64,000 bases of DNA, taken from contig JBNKZU010000018.1 of the NCBI GenBank assembly GCA_050301795.1, forward strand, positions 62,001-126,000, read 5' to 3'. The translations under genes were made by a program, and so were the position numbers. This document shows, one piece after another, positions 24,185-31,868 of the stretch. The DNA comes from JBNKZU01 sp050301795. Its GTDB lineage: Bacteria > Pseudomonadota > Gammaproteobacteria > Thiohalomonadales > Thiohalomonadaceae. The notes under the pieces were generated by a model. That model was given only the letters and a program-made list of their open reading frames with translations. It made no database searches and was not told the origin of the DNA. Numbering within the stretch: the stretch's first letter is position 1; each line of letters begins with the position of its first letter.

Positions 24185-24595
24185 ATGAGTATTAAACAAC
24201 ATTCAATAGAACTGCTCGGAATACTTGCCACTGTCTTTGGGTCGTTCTTTATGAACACAATTGTTCTCAATGCGGTTGACGGACGCACCTATGAAGGCTA
24301 TCAAATGGTTTATTTGAATTTATTGGTCTTCTGTGCGTGGTATATAGTAGTGGGATTACTTATCTCTATAGCTCATCCCAAACCAAGTAAATATGGTTTA
24401 CTTATAATCGGTGTTCTTGTGGCTACAGTTTTAATTCTGTCCTCACAAGGATGGATTGATCCAAGCATTGATTTAATAAGCAAAATCAATTCGTGGTTAA
24501 TAGGATATGCTAATTACATAATAGTTATCCCGGTGTTTTTTGTGATTGGCGTGTTTATTGAAAAATATACACATGCACAAAGCAATTACACTTAA
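24185..24595 (+). CDS. Cassette 6: four-helix membrane protein of unknown function
   Basis: About 136 residues from the ATG at 24185; an in-frame GTG at 24170 abuts the R' box and is less likely. Hydrophobic segments: IELLGILATVFGSFFMNTIV, LNLLVFCAWYIVVGLLISI, YGLLIIGVLVATVLIL and ANYIIVIPVFFVIGVFI. The stop codon lies inside the R'' box of the next attC. It is not obviously related to cassettes 4 and 5. Confidence 0.65.
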   Translation: MSIKQHSIELLGILATVFGSFFMNTIVLNAVDGRTYEGYQMVYLNLLVFCAWYIVVGLLISIAHPKPSKYGLLIIGVLVATVLILSSQGWIDPSIDLISKINSWLIGYANYIIVIPVFFVIGVFIEKYTHAQSNYT

Positions 24596-24655
24596 CCAGG
24601 CCTTTCAGCGGATACAGTCGCTGACGCGCCTGCTCCGCTGAAGGCAACGTTAGCC
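24590..24655 (+). repeat. attC site 6
   Basis: R'' ACTTAAC (24590-24596) fits the consensus exactly; arms CTTTCAGCGGA and TCCGCTGAAGG; R' GTTAGCC (24649-24655). Confidence 0.93.
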
Positions 24656-24658
24656 GTA

Positions 24659-25552
24659 ATGGAAATGAAGACGCTACTCCGCAAACATCGCTCAAATATC
24701 GCTTTAGTGGTTGGTAATGGCATCAATTTATATGGTGCAGCAAAAGCAACCAACTCTTGGCATGACCTTTTAGTGGCACTCGCCAAGAATAATCTACCAT
24801 CATCGCTTAGAGAGGTTCCAAACGGGGTTTCACTTACTGAGTACTATGATGTACTCGACCTTAAATCGGTTAAATCAGAATCTTCAAAACCACTACAGCA
24901 ACAATTCTGCGAACTAATGTCGTCATGGCAGTTTTATGCTCACCACCAGCGCATTGTTGAATGGGCTAAACAGAATAATTCACCCGTACTCACAACAAAT
25001 TTTGAACAAGTTCTTTCAGATGCGGGCAGCTGTACCCTGCGCCGCACACGAAAGGGTGGTTTTACTGACTTTTACCCCTGGGAGAGCTATTACAGCTCAC
25101 AAGATATTTCTGACCCCAGTAATGAGTTTGCTATCTGGCATATCAATGGGATGCAGAATTATCGACGAAGTGTTCGTCTTGGCTTATCTCACTATATGGG
25201 TTCAGTTGAACGAGCGAGAGGCTGGCTCCATAAGGGCAATGAACAAAGATTATTCTCTGGAAAGAATGTACGTGATTGGGATGGCGCAGACACGTGGCTT
25301 CATGTGATATTCAACACTCCTCTACTGATATTTGGGCTTGGCTTAGAAGAAAATGAAGTGTTTCTTCGCTGGCTTCTTATTGAGCGTGCTCGTTATTTTA
25401 AGAGGTTCCCAGATAGAAAGAAGGACGCTTGGTATGTAAGTACTGGGGATGCTAGCTCAGATGGCAAGAAATTCTTCTTGGATGGAGTAGGTGTCAAGTA
25501 TCTGCATGTGAACAGCTATGACGAAATATATGGTGACGATACTTGGCGTTAG
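24659..25552 (+). CDS. Cassette 7: SIR2-domain protein, candidate antiphage effector
   Basis: A 297-residue soluble protein with SIR2-like NAD-binding features: VVGNGINLYGA (residues 17-27, Gly-rich NAD loop), TTNFEQVL (112-119), WHINGM (150-155, with the catalytic-type His151) and GLGLEENEVFLRWLLIERARY (split here as GLGLEENEVFL and RWLLIERARY, 236-256). SIR2 domains of this stand-alone type occur in NAD-depleting phage-defence proteins, and integron cassettes are known carriers of defence genes. No second domain or partner gene is present in the cassette. Enzymatic activity and defence are inferred. Confidence 0.75.
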   Translation: MEMKTLLRKHRSNIALVVGNGINLYGAAKATNSWHDLLVALAKNNLPSSLREVPNGVSLTEYYDVLDLKSVKSESSKPLQQQFCELMSSWQFYAHHQRIVEWAKQNNSPVLTTNFEQVLSDAGSCTLRRTRKGGFTDFYPWESYYSSQDISDPSNEFAIWHINGMQNYRRSVRLGLSHYMGSVERARGWLHKGNEQRLFSGKNVRDWDGADTWLHVIFNTPLLIFGLGLEENEVFLRWLLIERARYFKRFPDRKKDAWYVSTGDASSDGKKFFLDGVGVKYLHVNSYDEIYGDDTWR

Positions 25553-25553
25553 C

Positions 25554-25616
25554 GGCTAACATGCGGCTCGAAAGGGACCTCCGCTACGCTACGGCTCCTC
25601 AGCCTTCACGTTAGAG
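25554..25616 (+). repeat. attC site 7
   Basis: R''-like GGCTAAC (25554-25560), arms GCGGCT and AGCC with an AAAGGG/CCTT region, and R' GTTAGAG (25610-25616). Directly upstream, GTTAGC-G-GCTAAC is itself a small palindrome at the gene stop. The shortest site in the array. Confidence 0.82.
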
Positions 25617-25632
25617 GCCAGATGGTGATGAG

Positions 25633-26088
25633 ATGAGAGTGCTAACACTAGTAGTCACGGTACTCATGACATCTCACGCATTTGCATGGGAAATGCCATC
25701 AAGTGCAATCACAGAGTTTTTAGTTTTCGAATTAGGTGGGGGACGCCTTTCTGGCGAAAAATGGACTGAGTACACAGCAAAGTATATTGCCGCTCCAGAG
25801 GATTATGACGAGCCTGGATGGGATGTGGTAACAGTTGTTGAAAACAACAGGATATTAGAAGTTAGGTGCCCGTTTCCAACTAGGTGTGAAGCTACCGTCG
25901 AATTCACATTATTTCCCACTGAAAATCTACATGATGTGTATGTGGTGCCGCATCCTAATGGGGGCAAGAAGATAAAAATCTACTCGATAGTGAAGCAAGG
26001 AGATTCATGGCTAATCGAGCCCGATGGCAGCTCCCCGATAATTTCGACCCAGACTTACAACAGACAAAAGACGCAAAATGGCCTCTAA
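25633..26088 (+). CDS. Cassette 8: secreted protein of unknown function
   Basis: A 151-residue protein with a signal peptide (RVLTLVVTVLMTSHAFA, cleavage before WEMPSS). The mature part is beta-rich, has a cysteine pair RCPFPTRC that could form a disulfide, and ends in the attC R'' box (KTQNGL stop). A purine-rich site GATGAG lies just before the ATG. No family recognised. Confidence 0.65.
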   Translation: MRVLTLVVTVLMTSHAFAWEMPSSAITEFLVFELGGGRLSGEKWTEYTAKYIAAPEDYDEPGWDVVTVVENNRILEVRCPFPTRCEATVEFTLFPTENLHDVYVVPHPNGGKKIKIYSIVKQGDSWLIEPDGSSPIISTQTYNRQKTQNGL

Positions 26089-26160
26089 CCAGACAGTCGA
26101 GAGGGACTCTCCGCAAGCGGCGTTGCCGCCTGCTTCGCGCCCCTCACTGTTGCGTTATGC
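26083..26160 (+). repeat. attC site 8, right end of the array
   Basis: R'' CTCTAAC (26083-26089), arms ACAGT..GAGGG and CCCTCACTGT, R' GTTATGC (26154-26160). No further site follows; an ATCTAAC at 26179 has no partner box. Confidence 0.92.
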
Positions 26161-26180
26161 GTTTATAGGGACAATGGAAT

Positions 26181-26333
26181 CTAACAATCACATAAAAGTC
26201 GGTTGAGAACTCCTGCGGTGATTTGTTTGTGATGAGTACCATAAGCCTCACACTGCTTCGGCAAGACCCTCAGTTTAAGCATTAGTTCACCAATCTCGTA
26301 CATTGCCCTGATTTCCAATGCCAGATCGCGAAT
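26181..26333 (-). pseudogene. Possible gene remnant after the array
   Basis: The minus strand reads without stops as NNIRDLALEIRAMYEIGELM and continues to LNRLLCDC before a stop, but has no start of its own with a ribosome-binding site. The helical, coherent composition suggests a fragment of a former gene, perhaps a DNA-binding or phage-type protein. It abuts the toxin pseudogene. Identity is unknown. Confidence 0.3.
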
Positions 26334-26334
26334 G

Positions 26335-26634
26335 TTATTTCAGATGGTTTTGGGGTAGCTGTGATTGCCCAAGAATAGCAACGATCAGAATAAAGCCATC
26401 TTCTTTGGTAAAGTAGGCAGTGTGCTTGCCAACAGGGAAGTAGAAGCCGTTGGGATGCAGCTCATCACAGCTTCTTCCAATAGCCGGGTTGTCTGCAAGC
26501 ATCTGAAAAGCGGTGAGTAGTGTGTCTTTGTAGCGATTCTATTGAATCTCTGAAAAAGTTGTAACCGTATAGCTTTTGATTTTGCGTAAATGGCTTTGCG
26601 CCATTTTACTCAGTTTATATTTTTTCTTTTGCAT
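26335..26634 (-). pseudogene. ParE/RelE-type toxin with an in-frame nonsense codon
   Basis: In one frame from ATG (26634) to TAA (26335) the minus strand encodes a 99-residue ParE-like protein: MQKKKYKLSKMAQSHLRKI, then SYTVTTFSEIQ, a TAG at codon 32 (26541-26539) where a Trp (TGG) would differ by one base, and NRYKDTLLTAFQMLADNP, GRSCDEL, YFPVGKHTAYFTKED, ILIVAILGQSQLPQNHL. The ending matches the ParE pattern (RILHQRMDPxxHL). The Phd-type antitoxin lies 8 bp upstream and is intact. The toxin is presumably inactive unless the stop is suppressed. Confidence 0.8.
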
Positions 26635-26642
26635 ACCTCAGG

Positions 26643-26885
26643 TTACAGATCGCTCAAGAAGGTTTCACCATCAACTACATTACCTTGTGCCAGGTCTTCT
26701 TTTGCCGACTCAAAGCAGTGTTTAATATATTCTGCTTTCATCGCTTCAAGCTCTTCGTAGTCTCTTATGGACATAACAACAACAGTATCTTTGCTGTTCT
26801 TACTAATTATGACCGGCTCGCGTTGAGCGCTGAGCAATAGTTCACCAAAATTACGTTTAGCATCATTTGCGGTTAATGTGTGCAT
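26643..26885 (-). CDS. Phd/YefM-type antitoxin
   Basis: An 80-residue protein: MHTLTANDAKRNFGELLLSA, then EPVIISKNSKDTVVVMSIRDYEELEAM, the DNA-binding/dimer fold of Phd/YefM antitoxins, followed by a C-terminal toxin-binding tail. The ATG at 26885 has GGAG at 8 bases; an upstream TTG is less likely. It precedes a nonsense-mutated ParE-like toxin. Such antitoxins usually autorepress their operon. Confidence 0.9.
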   Translation of the reverse strand: MHTLTANDAKRNFGELLLSAQREPVIISKNSKDTVVVMSIRDYEELEAMKAEYIKHCFESAKEDLAQGNVVDGETFLSDL

Positions 26886-26916
26886 GTTCAAGCTCCATTC
26901 TTGGGTTTACCGTAGG

Positions 26917-26944
26917 ATTATAGATCTTCGCACGAAATGTTCAA
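26917..26944 (-). promoter_or_regulatory. Promoter of the toxin-antitoxin operon
   Basis: Minus strand TTGAAC (26944-26939) and TATAAT (26922-26917) with a 16-bp spacer, about 30 bp before the antitoxin start. Confidence 0.6.
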
Positions 26945-27141
26945 TCTGATTAAATCGTGCGATTTGTTTGAAGGGTAAACTAACCTCATTAATATCTGCT
27001 TTCTGATCTAGTAACTGACTATGAGTAGTCAAGTCATATAGGACTCCTTCGGTCACTAAGCAGAGATTCTCTAAACATATCTCTGGTAATGCCTCCTGGA
27101 ATAATCGGCTTGTTTTGCCTGATAGCAAAACGCAAGATCAA

Positions 27142-27564
27142 CTATGACCCTTTCCAGAACTCTGTTGCGCCTTTTGGGAATCGCTTAAGTAGTGTGTCCA
27201 AAGCCTCAATATCAACATGCCGTCGTAATGCTTTTGCGACATCTTCAATAGCGGTATCTGTTGAAAAGTTGTGCTCTGAGCGAACTGTTTTTACCTCTTT
27301 ATTCATTTCCTCTAGCGACTCAAATGGCCTGATTGGTTCATCGGTATTCCAATCGGTGACAAACAGTGCTCGTAAGCCGATCGGTAGAATATTGGCAAAA
27401 TCGATTGCCTCTTGGATTGATATTCGTCGGCGAAAGGTCTGAAACACGCCTTGTGTCATGGTATAGGTCACGTGGGTGCTCCAAAGATCTGCGATATCTC
27501 TGGCATCTATCAGGTAGTTATAGAATTGAACTGAGGCGCGCTCATACTCTGCTGGAACTGGCAT
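27142..27564 (-). CDS. DUF2267 family protein
   Basis: A 140-residue soluble protein with the DUF2267 pattern: MPVPAEYERASVQFYNYLID, AYTMxQGVxQTFRRR-like segment (TYTMTQGVFQTFRRRIS), IDFANILPIGLRALFVTDW, then RSEHNFSTDTAIEDVAKALRR (split: RSEHNFSTDTAI and EDVAKALRR). The biochemical role of the family is unknown. Downstream on its transcript (26945-27131) I see only small hairpins (27061-27085; 27112-27131) and no gene. Confidence 0.8.
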   Translation of the reverse strand: MPVPAEYERASVQFYNYLIDARDIADLWSTHVTYTMTQGVFQTFRRRISIQEAIDFANILPIGLRALFVTDWNTDEPIRPFESLEEMNKEVKTVRSEHNFSTDTAIEDVAKALRRHVDIEALDTLLKRFPKGATEFWKGS

Positions 27565-27634
27565 ATCTTTTTATCTCATCCGATTCATTTTGGATATCTC
27601 ATCATAATTCATACTTTTTTACTAAATCTTTTAT

Positions 27635-27677
27635 TTGACTTCTTGATTTTGGTGACTAGAATAACAATTCAGTCACC
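27635..27677 (+). promoter_or_regulatory. Promoter and operator of the tetR-RND operon
   Basis: TTGACT (27635-27640) and TAGAAT (27657-27662) with a 16-bp spacer. A perfect inverted repeat GGTGACT (27651-27657) / AGTCACC (27671-27677) overlaps the -10 box, well placed for autorepression by the TetR protein that follows. Confidence 0.7.
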
Positions 27678-27682
27678 GAGTC

Positions 27683-28261
27683 ATGATTATGTCAGAATTT
27701 CAAACAAAGATATTTGAAAGCGCAATTAAGTTTTTTCTCCGCTATGGGTTTAAAAAGACCAGTGTGGATGAGATCGCTGAGGATGCGGGTATCGGAAAAG
27801 GCACGATCTATAACTACTTCAAGAACAAGGAAGATCTCTTTATCGCCACAACGGCAATGTGGCGAGAGCAGCAATACCAGTTGATTGAGCATGAGGTCAA
27901 TAGCATTAAAGACGCCGATGAGAAGATCATTATGCGTCTGCTGCTTGAAGCAAGGAACTTCCGTGGATGTATTCAGGAGTTCGGGATGACCCATAAGGTG
28001 GTTAGTGAGTTGATCTCTGTCAAGCAGGCTTCTGAGACCGCAAATGCTTGTGACAAGGAGATTTTTGAGCAGTATCTGCTCGAAGGCGTGCAGCAGGGAA
28101 TCTTTCCTGAGCAGGATTGCCATGAAAGCGCTCAATTACTGTTAACAGTCACGATGCGCTTTATTGAACGATGGGTCATTGAGATCCCACAGGATGAGGC
28201 TGAAAAAGAGATTCGGCAGTTAATCGGATTAATTTTAAAGGCGTTTAAACACAATAATTAA
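27683..28261 (+). CDS. TetR family transcriptional regulator
   Basis: A 192-residue protein with an N-terminal TetR DNA-binding domain (FLRYGFKKTSVDEIAEDAGIG, given as FLRYGFKKTS and VDEIAEDAGIG, then KGTIYNYFKNKEDLF, residues about 15-60) and a helical ligand domain. ATG at 27689 is an alternative start two codons in. It precedes the RND export operon by 84 bp and probably represses it; the ligand is unknown. Confidence 0.93.
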   Translation: MIMSEFQTKIFESAIKFFLRYGFKKTSVDEIAEDAGIGKGTIYNYFKNKEDLFIATTAMWREQQYQLIEHEVNSIKDADEKIIMRLLLEARNFRGCIQEFGMTHKVVSELISVKQASETANACDKEIFEQYLLEGVQQGIFPEQDCHESAQLLLTVTMRFIERWVIEIPQDEAEKEIRQLIGLILKAFKHNN

Positions 28262-28284
28262 ATCGACCTCTTTTTGGAGTGTTG

Positions 28285-28353
28285 ATGACAACCGTCAATG
28301 TTTGTGAATACACAGCCATTGATACTTATAAAGTGGATATCATTTATGGTTAG
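28285..28353 (+). CDS. Short upstream ORF overlapping the RND start
   Basis: A 22-codon frame (MTTVNVCEYTAIDTYKVDII...) with GGAG 5 bases before its ATG. Its stop TAG lies within the first codons of the RND gene, whose ATG at 28346 it overlaps by 8 bp. The arrangement allows translational coupling or leader-peptide control. It may also be a chance frame. Confidence 0.35.
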   Translation: MTTVNVCEYTAIDTYKVDIIYG

Positions 28354-31300
28354 ATTTATTGGTAATTTCTCGGCACGGTTTCCTTGGCTGATCATCCTGA
28401 TCACCTTCGGTATCACTGCATTTATGCTTAATCAGATTCAAACCCAACTACGGGTAGAGCCTGATATGACAAAGTTCCTGCCCAATAGTATGCCAACCAC
28501 AAAGGGTAATGATTACTACAAAAAGAATTTTAATTATCAGGATCGAATGATCCTTGGTATTGAATCGACCGATGGCAAGATCATGACGCCTAAGTCGCTT
28601 CGTATTATTGAAGAGATCACCGACCAGATTAAAGACCTTAAGGCCACCAAAACCTTTAACAGCAAACTGACAGGTAAAGAGGAGACCATTGAGTTTAGTC
28701 TCGGCATCGATACCGCAGACATCATGAGCATTGTTACCCTTGAAGATGCCATTTTAGATAAGAATACCGGCTCAGTTGAAACCGGCAGCGTGATCAAGAA
28801 GTTAAAGCGCGATCTCGGCATTGCAATGACAGAAGAGACCGAAGAGCGTCTTCCTGAGAATGAACAGGCGTTAAATCAGTTAATCCCAAGGCTACAGAAT
28901 CATATTCTCTCTGATAAAACCTTCTCCGTGGCTCTGCTCTCAGAAGACCTGAAAGCAACCACAGTACAAGTGCCAATGGTACGTAAGTGGGATTACAAGC
29001 GTAAATACGCGGTCGATGAATTAAGCATTGCGATTGACGCACAGCGACTAAAACAACGCTTTGAAGGCAATGACATGGACTTCCCATATACGGTTTATGG
29101 CAAGCAGTTTGGCCTGACGACTTATGATGATGCCTATATCAATAAGCATACACAGCGCATGGCGTCTGAACTGCGTGACCATCTAATCAACATTGCAGAT
29201 CCTGTGCTGGATGAGATCCCGGAGCTAAATGCATTGCTTCAGCAGGACATGACCCCTGATGTGCTACTTCAAGTACTCAACTACTTTGACCAACGTGAAT
29301 TCAACCTCCACCCGGAAATGGTCACATGGGAAAACTTTACCAACAGCATTTATGAATTCATGCTGGATAACATTGATCCTCTAAGTCGTGAAAACCTTGA
29401 GTTCAAACTACTTAACGTCCGTGATATCTATGATCTTAATCTGGTTTACCAGGAGACAAACCTGATTCTGGATAAGTATCAATCCGAAGGTCTTAAGTTT
29501 TACATTGCCGGTGCACCGGTTGTGACTGCCGTATTCTCACACATGATTGCAAAAGATATGGGACTGTTACTCCCTATTGGTGTGGTGATTATCTTTATTA
29601 TCTTAATGTTCAGCTTCCGTAGTGTACGTGGAGTTGTGATACCACTGGTGACAGTAATTATGTCGATGATCTGGGCGCTGGGATCCATGGCACTTACCGG
29701 CACACCTGTTACCGCGATGACATCGATTCTGCCAATTGTGTTGCTGGCCGTGGGTAGCGCTTACGGTATCCATTTGTTAAACAGATACTATGAGGATGTT
29801 CGAGAATCGGAGGATAAACGCAAGGTTGTTGGCCTGACGGTTGAACATGTTGGGGTTGCGGTATTGATGGCGGGGATCACAACCTTTGTTGGCTTTATCT
29901 CTCTCGCCTCCTCTGATCTTTCAATGATTCAACACTTTGGTATTTTTGCTGCCGCTGGTGTTGCCTATGCATTGGTTCTAACCATCACATTCAGCCCGGC
30001 TATTTTGGCCTACTGGCCACTCCCGCGCCACATCAAGCGAATGAACCGCTCTGGTGAAACACCTAAACGGAGTTTGCTTGACAAGTTTTTAGCGCAAAAG
30101 GCGGTTATCGTTACCCGTCATCCAAAAGCGATTCTGTCACTCTTTGTGGTTGTCATTGTCGGGTCGGCACTAATCCTGCCACAGTTGGAGTTTGAGGGTG
30201 GACAGATGTCCAACTTCAAGGAGGATAGCCCGCTAAAACAGAGCGATCATTTTATTAACCGCTATCTTACCGGCACAGGTCAGGTCAATCTCCTTTTCAA
30301 ATTCCGAGATCAGGTCAACCTCGATAACGCATGGATTAAAGAGCAGCTACAAAAGCGCAGTGACGCTTTTATGGATGCATGGAGAGCGTTTAGCGAACTC
30401 AATCATCTTGCCTCGTCGTCAGTCGATCGCTTTGTTCAAAACTACTATCAAACACTCACAGCACAACAATATGATGCATTGGAGCCACAACTGAAGATTG
30501 TGCGAAATGTGTTTAATGAGGAGTATGCCGTTGAGGTCGAGGCGAAAGAGGAACAAAACAGTGACAGCCTTGATGAACTCGATGCGCTTAGTGCACTTGA
30601 TGGTGGCTCTGACAGCCTGGATTCGCTTGATGATCTCTCATCACTGGCCTCTGATGAACCACAAACCGAAAACAATAGCAGTGAGTTTTCAGATCTTAGT
30701 GCTGAGCAGGTGGCGGGTTTAAAACAGCTTAATACCGACTTGGCTACAAACATATCATGGCAAGAGAATGCACAAACCGTGATTTCACTTCGTGAAGCGC
30801 TTGGAAGTGATAGCGGAATCAGGTTACAACGCAGTTTTAACGAATTAACCGATCTGTTTGAGAGTAATATCAAACAACCCCGTGTTCTGAAACAGCTTGA
30901 GCAATTCCAGACATTTGCAGAGGGACTTCAATCGCCTGTTGTGTCACTAATGGGTAAAGACCTAAGCCCAACCGGATTTGTAAGCAGCCCGATAGATCTT
31001 ATACGCACCTTCTACATGGTGTTCTATCACGATGAAAACCCAGAGTATGATCGCCTACCTAACACCAAAACCGACCCTATCGCTGACAAGACTTTAACTG
31101 ATCGTAGTGTCATTGGTGTCGTTCTGAATCAGGCGCAGAGCGGAAATCGCGATATGTTTGACAGCATGATCAGCTCTGATCTCAAGGAGTTTCAACTATC
31201 GATACTTGGCCGAAGTGAATCAAGTAACTTTGTTACTGAGTATCAAAAATTACTGATGGATGAGAGTGATCGCATCTTTAGTCCTGACGATCCTTACATT

Positions 31301-31864
31301 GAAAAGGTGTCACTTGCCGGATACGCACCAAGTGTCACCGAACTGATGGAACTCATCAGCACCTCGCAGATGAAGAGTATCGCATTGGCGTTTGTGTTTG
31401 TATTTATCGTGACCTACTTCATCTTTAATTCAGTATTGGGTGGTATCTACTCTATTCTGCCGCTGATTCTTACTGTGCTCGCCAACTTCGCGATGATGTG
31501 GCTATTGGGGTGGAAGATAAACACAGGAACCATGCTGGTTGCATCCATTTCAATCGGTATCGGTGTCGACTACACCATCCACTTCCTTGAACGCTTCAAG
31601 ATCCAGCTACGCAAAGGCGATAACTATGTTGATGCGTATGTGAATACTGTTGCGACATCGGGCAAGGCGATTATTATCAATGCCCTTTCAGTCTCATTCG
31701 GTTTCCTTGTCTTACTGGCATCTGACTTTGTCTCTAACAACGCAATGGGAATATTGATGGCAGGAACCATGACCTACAGCGCGTTGGGCGCATTAATCAT
31801 GCTGCCAACCATTATTATTATTTTCCGTCCACGCTTCTTTGAGAAGCATGCACAAAAGGCTTAA
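28346..31864 (+). CDS. RND superfamily (MMPL) exporter
   Basis: A 1172-residue inner-membrane transporter. It starts MVRFIGNFSARFPWLI; the frame is open 16 codons further up but the shorter start fits the family. Two halves each have one helix, a large periplasmic loop and five or six helices (LLPIGVVIIFIILMFSFRS, ITTFVGFISLASSDLSMIQHFG given short, ... IGIGVDYTIHFLERF). The GVDYTIHFLERF and AYGIHLLNRYYE motifs are typical of the MMPL/COG1033 group, which exports lipids or other hydrophobic compounds. The second loop carries an unusual acidic repeat (30570-30662: LDELDALSALDGG...). LolA-like and barrel genes follow. Confidence 0.93.
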   Translation: MVRFIGNFSARFPWLIILITFGITAFMLNQIQTQLRVEPDMTKFLPNSMPTTKGNDYYKKNFNYQDRMILGIESTDGKIMTPKSLRIIEEITDQIKDLKATKTFNSKLTGKEETIEFSLGIDTADIMSIVTLEDAILDKNTGSVETGSVIKKLKRDLGIAMTEETEERLPENEQALNQLIPRLQNHILSDKTFSVALLSEDLKATTVQVPMVRKWDYKRKYAVDELSIAIDAQRLKQRFEGNDMDFPYTVYGKQFGLTTYDDAYINKHTQRMASELRDHLINIADPVLDEIPELNALLQQDMTPDVLLQVLNYFDQREFNLHPEMVTWENFTNSIYEFMLDNIDPLSRENLEFKLLNVRDIYDLNLVYQETNLILDKYQSEGLKFYIAGAPVVTAVFSHMIAKDMGLLLPIGVVIIFIILMFSFRSVRGVVIPLVTVIMSMIWALGSMALTGTPVTAMTSILPIVLLAVGSAYGIHLLNRYYEDVRESEDKRKVVGLTVEHVGVAVLMAGITTFVGFISLASSDLSMIQHFGIFAAAGVAYALVLTITFSPAILAYWPLPRHIKRMNRSGETPKRSLLDKFLAQKAVIVTRHPKAILSLFVVVIVGSALILPQLEFEGGQMSNFKEDSPLKQSDHFINRYLTGTGQVNLLFKFRDQVNLDNAWIKEQLQKRSDAFMDAWRAFSELNHLASSSVDRFVQNYYQTLTAQQYDALEPQLKIVRNVFNEEYAVEVEAKEEQNSDSLDELDALSALDGGSDSLDSLDDLSSLASDEPQTENNSSEFSDLSAEQVAGLKQLNTDLATNISWQENAQTVISLREALGSDSGIRLQRSFNELTDLFESNIKQPRVLKQLEQFQTFAEGLQSPVVSLMGKDLSPTGFVSSPIDLIRTFYMVFYHDENPEYDRLPNTKTDPIADKTLTDRSVIGVVLNQAQSGNRDMFDSMISSDLKEFQLSILGRSESSNFVTEYQKLLMDESDRIFSPDDPYIEKVSLAGYAPSVTELMELISTSQMKSIALAFVFVFIVTYFIFNSVLGGIYSILPLILTVLANFAMMWLLGWKINTGTMLVASISIGIGVDYTIHFLERFKIQLRKGDNYVDAYVNTVATSGKAIIINALSVSFGFLVLLASDFVSNNAMGILMAGTMTYSALGALIMLPTIIIIFRPRFFEKHAQKA

Positions 31865-31868
31865 AGAA

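Larger units (their letters stand above)
21152..26160 (+). mobile_element. Integron gene cassette array (CALIN-like), no integrase in window
   Basis: Eight attC sites end eight consecutive cassettes, each with one gene (one cassette with two) in the same orientation as the sites. Every site has an AAC-ending R'' box just at or after the gene stop, imperfect inverted arms, and a GTTRRRY-type R' box a few bases before the next gene. Site lengths are about 63-99 bp. No intI gene or attI site was found between 20.7 kb and the array, nor elsewhere in the window. The proteins are mostly small membrane or unrecognised proteins, as in chromosomal integrons. Confidence 0.88.

Noticed and set aside
26179..26208. 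ATCTAAC and GTTGAGA as a further attC site
   Set aside because: The boxes are only about 17 bases apart with no pairing arms, and the second box lacks the final pyrimidine.
26643..27564. TA module and DUF2267 gene as part of the cassette array
   Set aside because: They are on the opposite strand and no attC site in either orientation separates or follows them.
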